From Bradyrhizobium guangxiense (lineage in GTDB: Bacteria > Pseudomonadota > Alphaproteobacteria > Rhizobiales > Xanthobacteraceae), in NCBI RefSeq assembly GCF_004114915.1, contig NZ_CP022219.1, positions 4,742,501-4,806,500 on the forward strand: 64,000 nucleotides of DNA, read 5' to 3'. The notes below the pieces were generated by a model that was not told the origin of the DNA, did no database searches, and was given only the letters and a program-made list of their open reading frames with translations. The position numbers were made by a program, and so were the translations under genes. Positions within the stretch are counted from its first letter, which is position 1, and every line of letters begins with the position of its first letter. Positions 26,451-34,192 of this stretch are shown here, one piece after another.

Positions 26451-26660
26451 TTACGCCTTGTCGTTCGGGTGCGGATATTCGCAACGCCATCGTACGGCCT
26501 GCCATTTCGGGTGCTCGCCGACCCATTGCGCGATGTAGGGCGGAGCGGCCATCACGCATTGGCGGGGCGAGCCCGCATAGTTGAACACCAGATGCTGCTC
26601 CTCACAGGTCGCAGGCGAGAGCACCGCACACACAGTCACCACCAGGTCGATCGGGTTCAT
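26451..26660 (-). CDS. Small hypothetical protein (69 aa)
   Basis: The protein begins MNPIDLVVTVCAVLSPATCEEQHL and contains four Cys (CAV, TCEE, QCVM, WRCEY) and a Trp-rich C-terminal half (QWVGEHPKWQAVRW). Small proteins of this pattern are frequent in Bradyrhizobium. The N-terminal hydrophobic stretch could direct export. No function known. Confidence 0.6.
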   Translation of the reverse strand: MNPIDLVVTVCAVLSPATCEEQHLVFNYAGSPRQCVMAAPPYIAQWVGEHPKWQAVRWRCEYPHPNDKA

Positions 26661-26767
26661 GCCGGGATCCTCTCACGGGGACGATCGAGATTAGCACGAA
26701 AGCTACGTTCCACGGAGGGCGAAGTTTCAACCCGGGTGAGACCTGGGATTGAGGGAACTGGCTCCGC

Positions 26768-26870
26768 TAAAGCATGATCCGGAAAAGTGCGAAGCGGTTT
26801 CCGGAATGATCATGCGCAAACAACAACCTAAAGCGCGATGACGATTTATCTTAATCTCATCGCGCTTTAG
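26768..26870 (+). repeat. ~100-bp dispersed repeat, copy A
   Basis: Two palindromic modules: GATCCGGAAAAGTGCGAAGC with matching TTTCCGGAATGATC, then AAAGCGCGATGA with TCATCGCGCTTT. Two more copies in inverted orientation are at 34.1 and 58.4 kb. The right edge contains the TAA stop codon of the outer-membrane protein gene on the minus strand. Confidence 0.9.
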
Positions 26871-27736
26871 AAGTTCACCCCGAACACCATGCGGGCCTGG
26901 TGGCGCTCGAAATTGACGAGATCGAGATTTGCGCCCGATCCAGCCGGGCGTCCCCAGGCTTGCATGCTCCAGCTCAAAGTCAGCCGTGAGCGCTCGGACA
27001 GCTGGAAATAGGCCGTCGGGCCGACGAACAGGGCCTGGCCCGAAAACTCGCCGAGGCCGATGCCTTCATATTGCCGGAAGTAGCGCAGCTCCCCGCCGAG
27101 CAGCACGTCGGGCCGCACACGCACCAGGCCAGCCAGCGCCGCACCGATCGTCGAGCTCTTCTCGGACAGTCCTCCCACCTCGAAGCGCGCCCATTCCGGC
27201 TGATAGATCAAATTGAGGGCGCCGATGGCGAAGTTCGGGATGAGTTCGCGATCGAAGGCGAGGGTGAATTCGGTGCCGTACATCCGCCCTTTCGCGCCGC
27301 TGGTCTCGTCGATGCGGTCACCATGGAGCTCGGCGGCGACGGTGAGGCCGAACGGCGCGCGCTCGCGGTCGAGCAGGCGATAGCGCAGGTCGAGCGAAGC
27401 CCCCTGAAAGTTGAACTGGCGGCGGTCGTCGATATCGGGGACGCCGGTGATGTCGTGCAGGCTCGCGGTGCCGCCGACCTCGATGCGGAAGTTCGGCAGC
27501 GGGACGATCTCGATCTCGACCTCTTTCTCGATAGCACGATAGGTCCCGCCGCCCTTGCCGAACCGCCCGGTCGTCTGGCTCTGGAATTCGCGCTCGCCGG
27601 GATTGCCGACATCGGTGCCGATCATGAAGCCGAAAATATGCTCGGTATCGAAGCCCTCTTCGGCACTGACACATGCGGGCAGAAGCGCGACCGTGCAGGC
27701 AGCAATCGTCCAGAAGCTGTTGGCTCTCGCGCGCAT
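26867..27736 (-). CDS. Outer-membrane beta-barrel protein downstream of pqqA
   Basis: About 289 residues from the ATG giving MRARANSFWTIAACTVALLPACVSAEEG, a clean signal peptide. Alternating hydrophobic strands (FRIEVGGTASLH, ASLDLRYRLLD, FGLTVAAELHGD, LLGGELRYFRQY, LTLSWSMQAWG) and a C-terminal Phe (RMVFGVNF) indicate an outer-membrane barrel. No named family is recognised. It begins 60 bases after pqqA on the same strand and may be cotranscribed, suggesting a role in the PQQ/lanthanide system such as porin or sensor; this is inference. Confidence 0.7.
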   Translation of the reverse strand: MRARANSFWTIAACTVALLPACVSAEEGFDTEHIFGFMIGTDVGNPGEREFQSQTTGRFGKGGGTYRAIEKEVEIEIVPLPNFRIEVGGTASLHDITGVPDIDDRRQFNFQGASLDLRYRLLDRERAPFGLTVAAELHGDRIDETSGAKGRMYGTEFTLAFDRELIPNFAIGALNLIYQPEWARFEVGGLSEKSSTIGAALAGLVRVRPDVLLGGELRYFRQYEGIGLGEFSGQALFVGPTAYFQLSERSRLTLSWSMQAWGRPAGSGANLDLVNFERHQARMVFGVNF

Positions 27737-27796
27737 TCCTGACACTACCACGGCTTCGACGGCGTTTGCCATCGAAGCCGCGGCAGGTCGTCAGTC

Positions 27797-27877
27797 TTAC
27801 TTGCGCGAAGCGCAGGCGTACATGTTGATTTCCATGCCGACCGGCACTTCCACGATCTTTGGAGCTTTCCAAGCCAT
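27797..27877 (-). CDS. pqqA: PqqA, precursor peptide of pyrroloquinoline quinone
   Basis: A 26-residue peptide starting MAWKAPKIVEVPVG and ending NMYACASRK. The Glu and Tyr that are cross-linked to form PQQ are present with the required three-residue spacing (E-I-N-M-Y, residues 16-20). GGGAG lies upstream as RBS. The enzymes PqqB-E are not adjacent or anywhere in this window, so this is a stand-alone copy. Its product would supply the cofactor for the three quinoprotein dehydrogenases nearby. Confidence 0.96.
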   Translation of the reverse strand: MAWKAPKIVEVPVGMEINMYACASRK

Positions 27878-28000
27878 TCGGGGTCTCCCAAGGTATTGAG
27901 CGCGACATCGCGCGGCGCAAAACCTAGGGCTGCGTCAGGTGCAGTTCAAGCCTCGATTCGACTCTCGAGCTCGTCTGTGTCGATTCTTCGCGGCTGCATT

Positions 28001-28036
28001 TCTCTCTCGGGCAAAGCCAGTTCCCTCTTGGTCAAG
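28001..28036. promoter_or_regulatory. Motif shared with the xoxF upstream region
   Basis: TTTCTCTCTCGGGCAA (from base 28000) differs at one position from TTTCTCTCTTGGGCAA upstream of xoxF, and a second CTTGGTCAAG (28027-28036) is a near-copy of CTTGGGCAAG there. The pair lies about 125-160 bases upstream of the pqqA start. A common regulator is possible. Confidence 0.4.
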
Positions 28037-28101
28037 CAGTACCTGAGGACAGGCTTGTGCAACGCACTCCGCGTCGAATCGACATCAACGACGCCGCGCC
28101 G

Positions 28102-28431
28102 TCAGCAGCCCTTGTCTGCCGTTGCGGCGTTCGGCTTGGTACCTTCAGCCTGCTGAGCCGCCGTCGGCTCACTCTGCATTTGCCGCTGCGCATCTTCGGA
28201 TGACGCCGGCGTTTCGCCGCTTGCGCGATTCATCGTGCTGGTCGGCGGGTGCTGGCTGGTGTCACCCGCTGAGCTGGACCAGTGCGATTGCGCCGAGCCA
28301 ACGGTGACCGGGCCAGAGCCGGCATCCTTGTCGGTGCTGGCACTGCCCGTGTTGCATGGGCCGGCGATAGCGACGCCGCCGCTCAACGTCAGGATCGCGC
28401 AGGCGGCAAGAACGGAACGTTTCATGTTCAT
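28102..28431 (-). CDS. Small exported low-complexity protein
   Basis: About 109 residues. Signal peptide RSVLAACAILTLSGGVAIAGPC, then a Ser/Thr/Gln-rich region (GSASTDKDAGSGPVT, HPPTSTMNRASGETPASS, QMQSEPTAAQQAEG) ending in ADKGC. The start with six bases to GAGGAG was preferred over the adjacent upstream ATG. It is downstream of lanM on the same strand, 137 bases away. No function recognised; the composition suggests an unstructured periplasmic or surface protein. Confidence 0.6.
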   Translation of the reverse strand: MNMKRSVLAACAILTLSGGVAIAGPCNTGSASTDKDAGSGPVTVGSAQSHWSSSAGDTSQHPPTSTMNRASGETPASSEDAQRQMQSEPTAAQQAEGTKPNAATADKGC

Positions 28432-28568
28432 CTGCATCTCCTCTTCTCCCGCCGCGCTGCCCCGGCGCCAGGCAGGACATCGCGAGGAGAACAGGCCGAG
28501 CTGCCTGATGTTCCGGCGGTCGGCGCGGAAATGCTCACGGAAAGCTGCGTCGGTTCCGCTTGCAGCGC

Positions 28569-28961
28569 TCACCGCAGCAATCGCAGCAGCGCGCGGCCAG
28601 CGGGCGCGTTGAGCTCCTTCGCATCCAGCGTTCCGTCCTTGTCGGGATTGGCCGCGTTGAAGCGCTGCTCGACCACCGACAGATATTCGTCGAGCGTCAG
28701 GGTCCCGTCGCGGTCAGGATCGGCGGCGGCGAGTTCTTTCGCCGTCAACCGTCCGCGCAATTCACGCGCATCGAGCGTGCCGTCATGATCGGGATCAAGC
28801 TTTGCGAACAGGGCGGCGGCCGCCTTCTTCACCTCGGCGAGATCGAGCGTGCCGTCATTGTCGGTATCGAACAACTTGACCGCATTGCCGGAGGCCGACC
28901 ACGCCGGACCGGACATCAATGCAATCGTGAGCGCAAGCGCAACTGAGCGACGCGAAATCAT
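28569..28961 (-). CDS. lanM: Lanmodulin, periplasmic lanthanide-binding EF-hand protein
   Basis: A 130-residue exported protein (signal MISRRSVALALTIALMSGPAWSA) with four 12-residue EF loops at residues 32-43, 56-67, 81-92 and 105-116. Loops 2-4 have Pro at position 2 (DPDHDGTLDARE, DPDRDGTLTLDE, NPDKDGTLDAKE) and all are only 12-13 residues apart, the hallmarks of lanmodulin, which binds lanthanides with picomolar affinity and rejects calcium. The C-terminus APAGRALLRLL also matches. Loop 1 has Thr at position 2 and loop 3 has Thr at position 9. Divergent from a lanthanide-type PQQ dehydrogenase. RBS GGGAGG. Confidence 0.96.
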   Translation of the reverse strand: MISRRSVALALTIALMSGPAWSASGNAVKLFDTDNDGTLDLAEVKKAAAALFAKLDPDHDGTLDARELRGRLTAKELAAADPDRDGTLTLDEYLSVVEQRFNAANPDKDGTLDAKELNAPAGRALLRLLR

Positions 28962-29295
28962 CAAGACCTCCCAGACAAGGAGCCCTGGTTCGGGCTGGAT
29001 AGAAACGACATAAATCCACAAGAGGCCCCCGGTTCAAGTCCTGAATTGCAACTTGCACGCGCGACAACCTGGAAACCAGCCTCGAGGGACCGGAGTCCGG
29101 CCGCTTCGCGGCGCGGAATTTTCTCAGCGTCTCCGCACAAGTCCAACTCGGCTGCGGTCAGGTTTCCGTCAGGTGACCGGCAGCTACGTCCAACGATATC
29201 GGCACGACACTTACGACTTTCGTATTGACGCGTTTTGCTTTCGGGCGGAGTGTTACACCCGCAGCGTCAAAAGGCGCGCATATTGGGAGGAACGG
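28962..29295. promoter_or_regulatory. Divergent promoter region lanM / PQQ dehydrogenase
   Basis: A 334-base gap separates the divergent lanM and quinoprotein genes and must contain both promoters. GGGAGG (for lanM) and GGGAGG (29285-29290, for the dehydrogenase) are clear ribosome sites. No convincing operator or riboswitch fold could be identified by eye. Confidence 0.6.
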
Positions 29296-30960
29296 ATGAA
29301 ACGCTTTGCGATGGCCGCGAGCCTCGTCATGCTTGCATCGACTTGTGCAAGCGCACAGACCACCGAGCAACTGGTCAAGGGCGCGACTGATACATCGAAC
29401 GTTCTCAATTACGGGATGGGCTACAATCTGCAGCGCTTCTCGACGCTGAACCAGATCAACAAGGACACCGTCAAGAACCTCGTCCCGGTCTGGAATTACT
29501 CCTTCAACGACGATCGCAGCGAGGAATCGCAGCCGCTGGTGTACCAGGGCGTGATCTACGTGACCTCGCACAACGCCACCATGGCGGTTGACGCCAAGAC
29601 CGGCAAGCAGATCTGGAAGACCAAGGTCGAATATCCCGCCGAGACGCCGCGCATCGTCTGTTGCGGCATCATCAACCGCGGCGCGGCGCTGTACGACGGC
29701 AAAGTGTTCCGCACCACGCTCGATGCCAACGTGATCGCGCTCGACGCCAAGAACGGCAAGGAGCTGTGGCGGCAGCAGGCGGCCGACATCAAGGAAGGCT
29801 ATTCGATGACGGTGGCCCCGCTGGTCGCGGACGGCGTGGTCATCACCGGCATCTCCGGCGCCGAGTTCGGCACTCGCGGCTTCATCGACGGCTGGGATCC
29901 GGCAACCGGCAAGCATCTGTGGCGGACCCATTCGATCCCCTCGCCGGATGAGCCCGGCGGCGACACCTGGAAGGGCGATACCTGGAAGCTCGGCGGCGGC
30001 TCGACCTGGATCACGGGGTCTTATGATCCCGAGCTGAACACGGTGTATTGGGGCATCGGCAATCCCGGACCGTTCAATTCGGCGGTGCGTCCCGGCGACA
30101 ACCTCTACACCTGCTCCGTGCTGGCGATGGATCCCAAGACCGGCAAGATCAAGTGGCACTACCAATTCTCGCCGAACAATCCGTTCGATTATGACAGCGT
30201 GGCCGAGATGGTCCTCGCCGACATGAACGTCGAGGGCAAGCCGACCAAGGTGCTGATGGACGCCAACCGCAACGGCTTCTTCTACGTGCTCGACCGCACC
30301 AACGGAAAGCTGCTCGCGGCCAATCCTTACGTGAAGGTCAATTGGGCAACCGGCATCGACATGAAGACCGGGCGTCCGATCGAGACCGACGTCAGCAAGG
30401 ACGCGCGCGAGGGCAAGAAGGTCACGGTCTACCCGTCGATCCTCGGCGGCAAGAACTGGGAGCCGATGTCGTTCAATCCGCAGACCGGATTGGCCTACGC
30501 CAACACGCTCAACTTCGGCGGCAAGTACAAGGCCGAACCCGTCACCTTCAAGCAGGGTGAATGGTATCTCGGCATGGACCTGACCGATCCCTGGCAGTTC
30601 GACGACGGCCCGCGTGGTCATCTCAAGGCCATCGATCCCATGACCGGCAAGTCGAAATGGGAAGCGCCGAGCGACATTCCGCGCTTCTCGGGCGTGCTGT
30701 CGACCGCAGGCGGCGTCGTGTTCTCGGGTCAGCTCACCGGCGAGTTCGAGGCCTTCGACGCCGACACCGGCAAGAAGCTCTGGCAGTTCCAGACCGGGTC
30801 CGGCATCGAAGGCCAGCCGGTGACCTGGCAGCAGGACGGCGTGCAATATGTCGCGGTGACATCAGGCTATGGCGGCGTCTACTCGCTGTTCTCCGGCGAC
30901 GAGCGGCTTTCCAAGGGGCCTCCCGGCGGCTCGCTGTGGGTCTTTGCGGTCAAGCAGTAA
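29296..30960 (+). CDS. PQQ-dependent alcohol dehydrogenase, lanthanide type (with own cytochrome)
   Basis: A 554-residue periplasmic quinoprotein (signal MKRFAMAASLVMLASTCASA). Propeller Trp motifs, vicinal Cys122-Cys123 (IVCCGIINRG), Glu ligand in SGAEFGTRG, Asn in YWGIGNPGPF, catalytic Asp298 and the extra Asp300 (FDYDSVAEM) that marks lanthanide-dependent enzymes are present. It oxidises a primary alcohol to aldehyde and passes electrons to the cytochrome c encoded 10 bases downstream; a XoxJ-like gene follows. Shorter than XoxF, and clearly a different clade. ExaF/PedH-like ethanol-type activity is possible. Confidence 0.93.
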   Translation: MKRFAMAASLVMLASTCASAQTTEQLVKGATDTSNVLNYGMGYNLQRFSTLNQINKDTVKNLVPVWNYSFNDDRSEESQPLVYQGVIYVTSHNATMAVDAKTGKQIWKTKVEYPAETPRIVCCGIINRGAALYDGKVFRTTLDANVIALDAKNGKELWRQQAADIKEGYSMTVAPLVADGVVITGISGAEFGTRGFIDGWDPATGKHLWRTHSIPSPDEPGGDTWKGDTWKLGGGSTWITGSYDPELNTVYWGIGNPGPFNSAVRPGDNLYTCSVLAMDPKTGKIKWHYQFSPNNPFDYDSVAEMVLADMNVEGKPTKVLMDANRNGFFYVLDRTNGKLLAANPYVKVNWATGIDMKTGRPIETDVSKDAREGKKVTVYPSILGGKNWEPMSFNPQTGLAYANTLNFGGKYKAEPVTFKQGEWYLGMDLTDPWQFDDGPRGHLKAIDPMTGKSKWEAPSDIPRFSGVLSTAGGVVFSGQLTGEFEAFDADTGKKLWQFQTGSGIEGQPVTWQQDGVQYVAVTSGYGGVYSLFSGDERLSKGPPGGSLWVFAVKQ

Positions 30961-30970
30961 TCACGGCACG

Positions 30971-31327
30971 ATGCTGAAGGACGTATCTTACAGGACGGCG
31001 GCGAAGATCGCCGCCGTCGCGGTGCTGACGGTCGCGCTTGCGGCGACTGTCCGTGCCGCCGATGACGCAACTAGCAATCCCATGCAGGCGCAAATCGACC
31101 ACGGCAAGTCGACCTATGCCGAGAAATGCTCGCACTGCCACGGTCCGAACCTGATGAACTCCGGCACCATCACGCCGGACCTGCGCGTTTTCCCCGACGA
31201 CAAGACGCGCTTCGTCACCACGGTGAAGAACGGCAAGAACAACAAGATGCCGCCCTGGGGCGACATCCTCAGCGACGACCAGATCGGCGATCTCTGGGCC
31301 TTCATCTCCAGCCGGAGGAAGCCGTGA
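30971..31327 (+). CDS. Periplasmic cytochrome c, electron acceptor of the adjacent quinoprotein
   Basis: A 118-residue c-type cytochrome with signal peptide (KIAAVAVLTVALAATVRAA), heme motif C53-S-H-C56-H57 and a likely axial Met in NNKMPPWGDIL. Small cytochromes encoded immediately after quinoprotein dehydrogenases take their electrons. The stop overlaps the GTG start of the next gene (GTGA), showing an operon of dehydrogenase, cytochrome and XoxJ-like protein. Confidence 0.92.
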   Translation: MLKDVSYRTAAKIAAVAVLTVALAATVRAADDATSNPMQAQIDHGKSTYAEKCSHCHGPNLMNSGTITPDLRVFPDDKTRFVTTVKNGKNNKMPPWGDILSDDQIGDLWAFISSRRKP

Positions 31328-32250
31328 GGGGCCGGGTCGCCGCGTGGAGCGTTGCCGCGATCTGCGCGGCAACGACAGTCGCACATGCTGCGGATGATCC
31401 GCTGAGGGTTTGTCTCGACGAGGGTCGGCCGCCGCTCTCGATGCACCGCCGCGGCAAGCCGGATGCCGGCTTCGACGTGTTGCTGGCGCAGGCGATCGCC
31501 GAGCGGATGGGACGGCCGCTGAAGATCCAGTGGTTCGAAAGCAAGCTGGATGAGGATTCCAGCCCTCAGCTCGAGGCCAATGCGCTGCTATCGGACGGAC
31601 GCTGCTCACTGGTCGGCGGCTACGCCTTGACGGAGGATTCGCTCGTCAAGCCCGGCATGAAGACGGCGCGCCTGCCGGACTTTGCCGGCGCGACCCGCGA
31701 CGACCGGCGGCGCCGCATCGCGCTCGGCGTGCTCGCGCCGAGCCGGCCATACATCTACTCGCCGATGACGGTGGTGCTCGGACCAAAGGCAAGCGGCCGC
31801 AAGATCGGCGATATCGGCGATCTCGCCGGGCTTCGCCTGGTGATCGAAAGCGGGTCGCTGGGCGATGCCATCCTGATGACCTTCGACAAGGGGCGGCTGA
31901 TCGACAGCATCACCCACCTCGTCCCCGGCCGCGACGACCTCCTGGGCGCGCTCCAGCGCGGCGACCATGACGCGACGCTGATCGACCTCGCCCGCTTCGA
32001 CGCCCACCGCGCCGCGCACCCCGACACGGCGCTCACCGCATCCGGCTATTACTATCCGATCGGCGCCAATCGCGGCTATGTCGGGCTCGGCAGCGATCCT
32101 GCACTGATCGAGGCCGTCAACAAGGCGTTGAGCGGGCTCGCAGCCGAGGGCCGGATCGCAGAGTTCGGCAGGCAGGCCGGCCTCACCTATCTGCCGCCGC
32201 GCGAGCCCGCGATTTTGGGCGACGTGTGGACGAAGATCATCCAGCGGTGA
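31324..32250 (+). CDS. XoxJ-like periplasmic binding protein
   Basis: A 308-residue exported protein with a GTG start (VRGRVAAWSVAAICAATTVAHAA). The bacterial solute-binding type 3 fold is indicated by LRVCLDEGRPPLSMHRRGKPDAGFDVLLAQAIAERMG, LSDGRCSLVGGYALTEDS and LRLVIESGSLGD. Position after a quinoprotein and its cytochrome matches XoxJ/MxaJ, believed to assist dehydrogenase maturation. It differs substantially from the MoxJ-like protein at 20.2 kb. An amino-acid-type ABC role is less likely as no permease adjoins. Confidence 0.87.
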   Translation: MRGRVAAWSVAAICAATTVAHAADDPLRVCLDEGRPPLSMHRRGKPDAGFDVLLAQAIAERMGRPLKIQWFESKLDEDSSPQLEANALLSDGRCSLVGGYALTEDSLVKPGMKTARLPDFAGATRDDRRRRIALGVLAPSRPYIYSPMTVVLGPKASGRKIGDIGDLAGLRLVIESGSLGDAILMTFDKGRLIDSITHLVPGRDDLLGALQRGDHDATLIDLARFDAHRAAHPDTALTASGYYYPIGANRGYVGLGSDPALIEAVNKALSGLAAEGRIAEFGRQAGLTYLPPREPAILGDVWTKIIQR

Positions 32251-32483
32251 TCCGGAAGGGCGCTCGTGTCCCGATGCGCTGCACCGCCTGTTCGGGCTGT
32301 GCTGCGTCCGGAGCACGAACTCTGCGCCCGACGGCCCTAAGACGATACCGATGACCCCGGGCCTGCGTGCTGCGCACGCATCCGCGTGATGGGTGATCGC
32401 CGCGAATGCGCCAATCTGTCTCGCCTGATGCCCATGGCGACGCCAGCCTGGTGCAGTACCCTGCCCGGAACCGGGAGAGAATC

Positions 32484-33473
32484 ATGTCCAAGAAAATCGA
32501 TCGCCGCCACTTCATCGCCGCCGGAGCCGGCGCCTTCGCGATGCCCTTTGTCTCGCGCAGCGCCTCCGCACAAGGCAGCTGGCCGTCGCGGCAAATTCGC
32601 ATGATTTGCAGCTATCCCGCCGGCGGGCAGACCGACCTGCTCGCGCGTGCCTACGGCGAATTCATCTCCAAGCAGGTGGGCAAGACCGTGGTCGTCGAGA
32701 ACAAGCCCGGCGCCTCCGGCGCGATCGGCACGGCCGAGGTCGCCCGCGCCGAACCCGATGGCCACACCATCCTCTGCTCGATCTCGACCACCTACATCAT
32801 GAACCGGGTGGTCATGAAGAACCCCGGCTACGACATGGACAAGGACCTGACCCTCGTCAGCGTCATTCCCGGCGCCGGCCTGTTGCTGGTGGCGAACCCG
32901 AAGACCGGGATCAAGACTCTGGAGGATTTCGTCGCCTTCGCCCGCAAGAGCGGCAAGGTGAACTTCGGCACCTATAGCGCGGGCTCGGCCCCGCACATGA
33001 CGATCAACGAGCTCAACAAGCAGTACGGGCTCAACATCGAGCCTGTGCACTATCGCGGCGAAGCTCCGATGTGGACCGGAATGCTCGAAGGCACGCTCGA
33101 TGCCGCGATGGGAAGCTACACGGCGGCACAATCGGTCCTGCAGAGCGACCGTGGCACCGTATTCGCGGTGCATTCGAAGAAAGTCGACGCGATCCCCGCG
33201 ATCAAGACCCTTCCCGAGCAGGGCGCGACATCGAAATTCTTCACCGTGAGCGGATTCTCCGGATGGGCGGTGCCGAAGGCAACGCCACAAGCCGTTATCA
33301 GCCGCCTGGCGGAGCTCTGCGTCGCGGCCAACAACGATCCCAAGGTGAAGGAAGTTCTCGCCACCTTCGTGCTCGAACCCGCGATCGGCTTCAAGGAGAC
33401 CAACGAACTCTACCAGCGCGAACTGCCGATCTGGATTGAGAGCGCGAAATCGCTCGGCCTCGAGCCGGCCTAA
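32484..33473 (+). CDS. Bug/TctC-family periplasmic solute receptor
   Basis: A 329-residue exported protein with a Tat-like leader (KKIDRRHFIAAGAGAFAMPFVSRSASA). WPSRQIRMICSYPAGGQTDLLARAYGEFISKQVGKTVVVENKPGASGAIGT in the mature N-terminus is diagnostic of Bug receptors of tripartite tricarboxylate transporters. These bind small organic acids or amides. No membrane TctA/TctB components are nearby, as is usual for the many orphan Bug proteins of this lineage. RBS GGGAGAG. Confidence 0.92.
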   Translation: MSKKIDRRHFIAAGAGAFAMPFVSRSASAQGSWPSRQIRMICSYPAGGQTDLLARAYGEFISKQVGKTVVVENKPGASGAIGTAEVARAEPDGHTILCSISTTYIMNRVVMKNPGYDMDKDLTLVSVIPGAGLLLVANPKTGIKTLEDFVAFARKSGKVNFGTYSAGSAPHMTINELNKQYGLNIEPVHYRGEAPMWTGMLEGTLDAAMGSYTAAQSVLQSDRGTVFAVHSKKVDAIPAIKTLPEQGATSKFFTVSGFSGWAVPKATPQAVISRLAELCVAANNDPKVKEVLATFVLEPAIGFKETNELYQRELPIWIESAKSLGLEPA

Positions 33474-33608
33474 CTTTGAGGCAAGCGCGCCGACCGCCTC
33501 CGCGGCCCGGCATTCGACCAAAGCCTAGTGCCGGAAGCCCATTTTCCCGTTATGATTGCGCTCCGCCGCCGGACGACCTGCCCCGGCGGACAACAAGGGG
33601 CCGATCGC

Positions 33609-34034
33609 ATGACACCGGATGCCGTCGCTGTCGCCGTTATGGTCATTCTGCTCTTTCCGATGGGCTATTTCACGCTGGCATCGCCCGCTTTCCTGCTGGT
33701 GAAGCTCGATATCCGGCCGGTCGCCCTGCTGTTGCGCGGAATGTTCAACGCCCATTTTCTGGTGATGCGCTTTGCCGCAATCATCGCAACACTCGCCTTG
33801 CTGCTCGACGGCCGCCCGCTTGCCGCGATCGGCGTGGGCCTGCTTGCAGCTCTTGCGATCGGCGGGCGCGGATGGTTCATGCAACGGATGGACGAGCAGC
33901 TCAGCGCCGGCGAAGCCGGCGATACCAATGCCGCAGGCCGGCTGCGGCGGCTGCATTGGAGCGGAATGCTTTGCAACGCCGCGCTGCTTGCCGCCCTGCT
34001 GGTCAGCATTCCCTACATTGCGGCCTCGGCGTAG
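33609..34034 (+). CDS. Small integral membrane protein (141 aa)
   Basis: Four predicted membrane segments: VAVAVMVILLFPMGYFTLASPAFLL, FAAIIATLALLLDG, AIGVGLLAALAIGG and AALLAALLVSIPYIAASA, with a short cytoplasmic loop MQRMDEQLSAGEAGD. The layout resembles small DUF-type membrane proteins of unknown role. Codon use matches neighbours. It precedes repeat copy B. Confidence 0.65.
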   Translation: MTPDAVAVAVMVILLFPMGYFTLASPAFLLVKLDIRPVALLLRGMFNAHFLVMRFAAIIATLALLLDGRPLAAIGVGLLAALAIGGRGWFMQRMDEQLSAGEAGDTNAAGRLRRLHWSGMLCNAALLAALLVSIPYIAASA

Positions 34035-34089
34035 ACGGCAAGTGGCCACCAGGGCGGCTTGATCGTCCAGAGCGACTTCGGCCCGCGTC

Positions 34090-34192
34090 TAATGCGCGAT
34101 GAGATTTAGACGAATCGTCATCGCGCTTTAGGTTGTTGTTTGCGCATGATCTCTCCGGAAACCGCTTCGCACTTTTCCGGATCATGCCCTAA
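34090..34192 (-). repeat. ~100-bp dispersed repeat, copy B
   Basis: Inverted copy of the element at 26.8 kb, with the same two palindromic modules and the linker GTTGTTTGCGCATGAT. Its right edge forms the TAG stop codon of the AraC-family regulator. Confidence 0.9.

Noticed and set aside
29158..30846. 562-codon frame antisense to the PQQ dehydrogenase at 29.3 kb
   Set aside because: No recognisable domain; it arises from third-position GC bias of the real gene, which has complete quinoprotein motifs.
32274..32354. Short Cys-rich ORF (MRCTACSGCAASG...) after the XoxJ-like gene
   Set aside because: Only 26 codons, no ribosome site, and composition similar to scattered intergenic repeat sequence; not enough support for a peptide gene.
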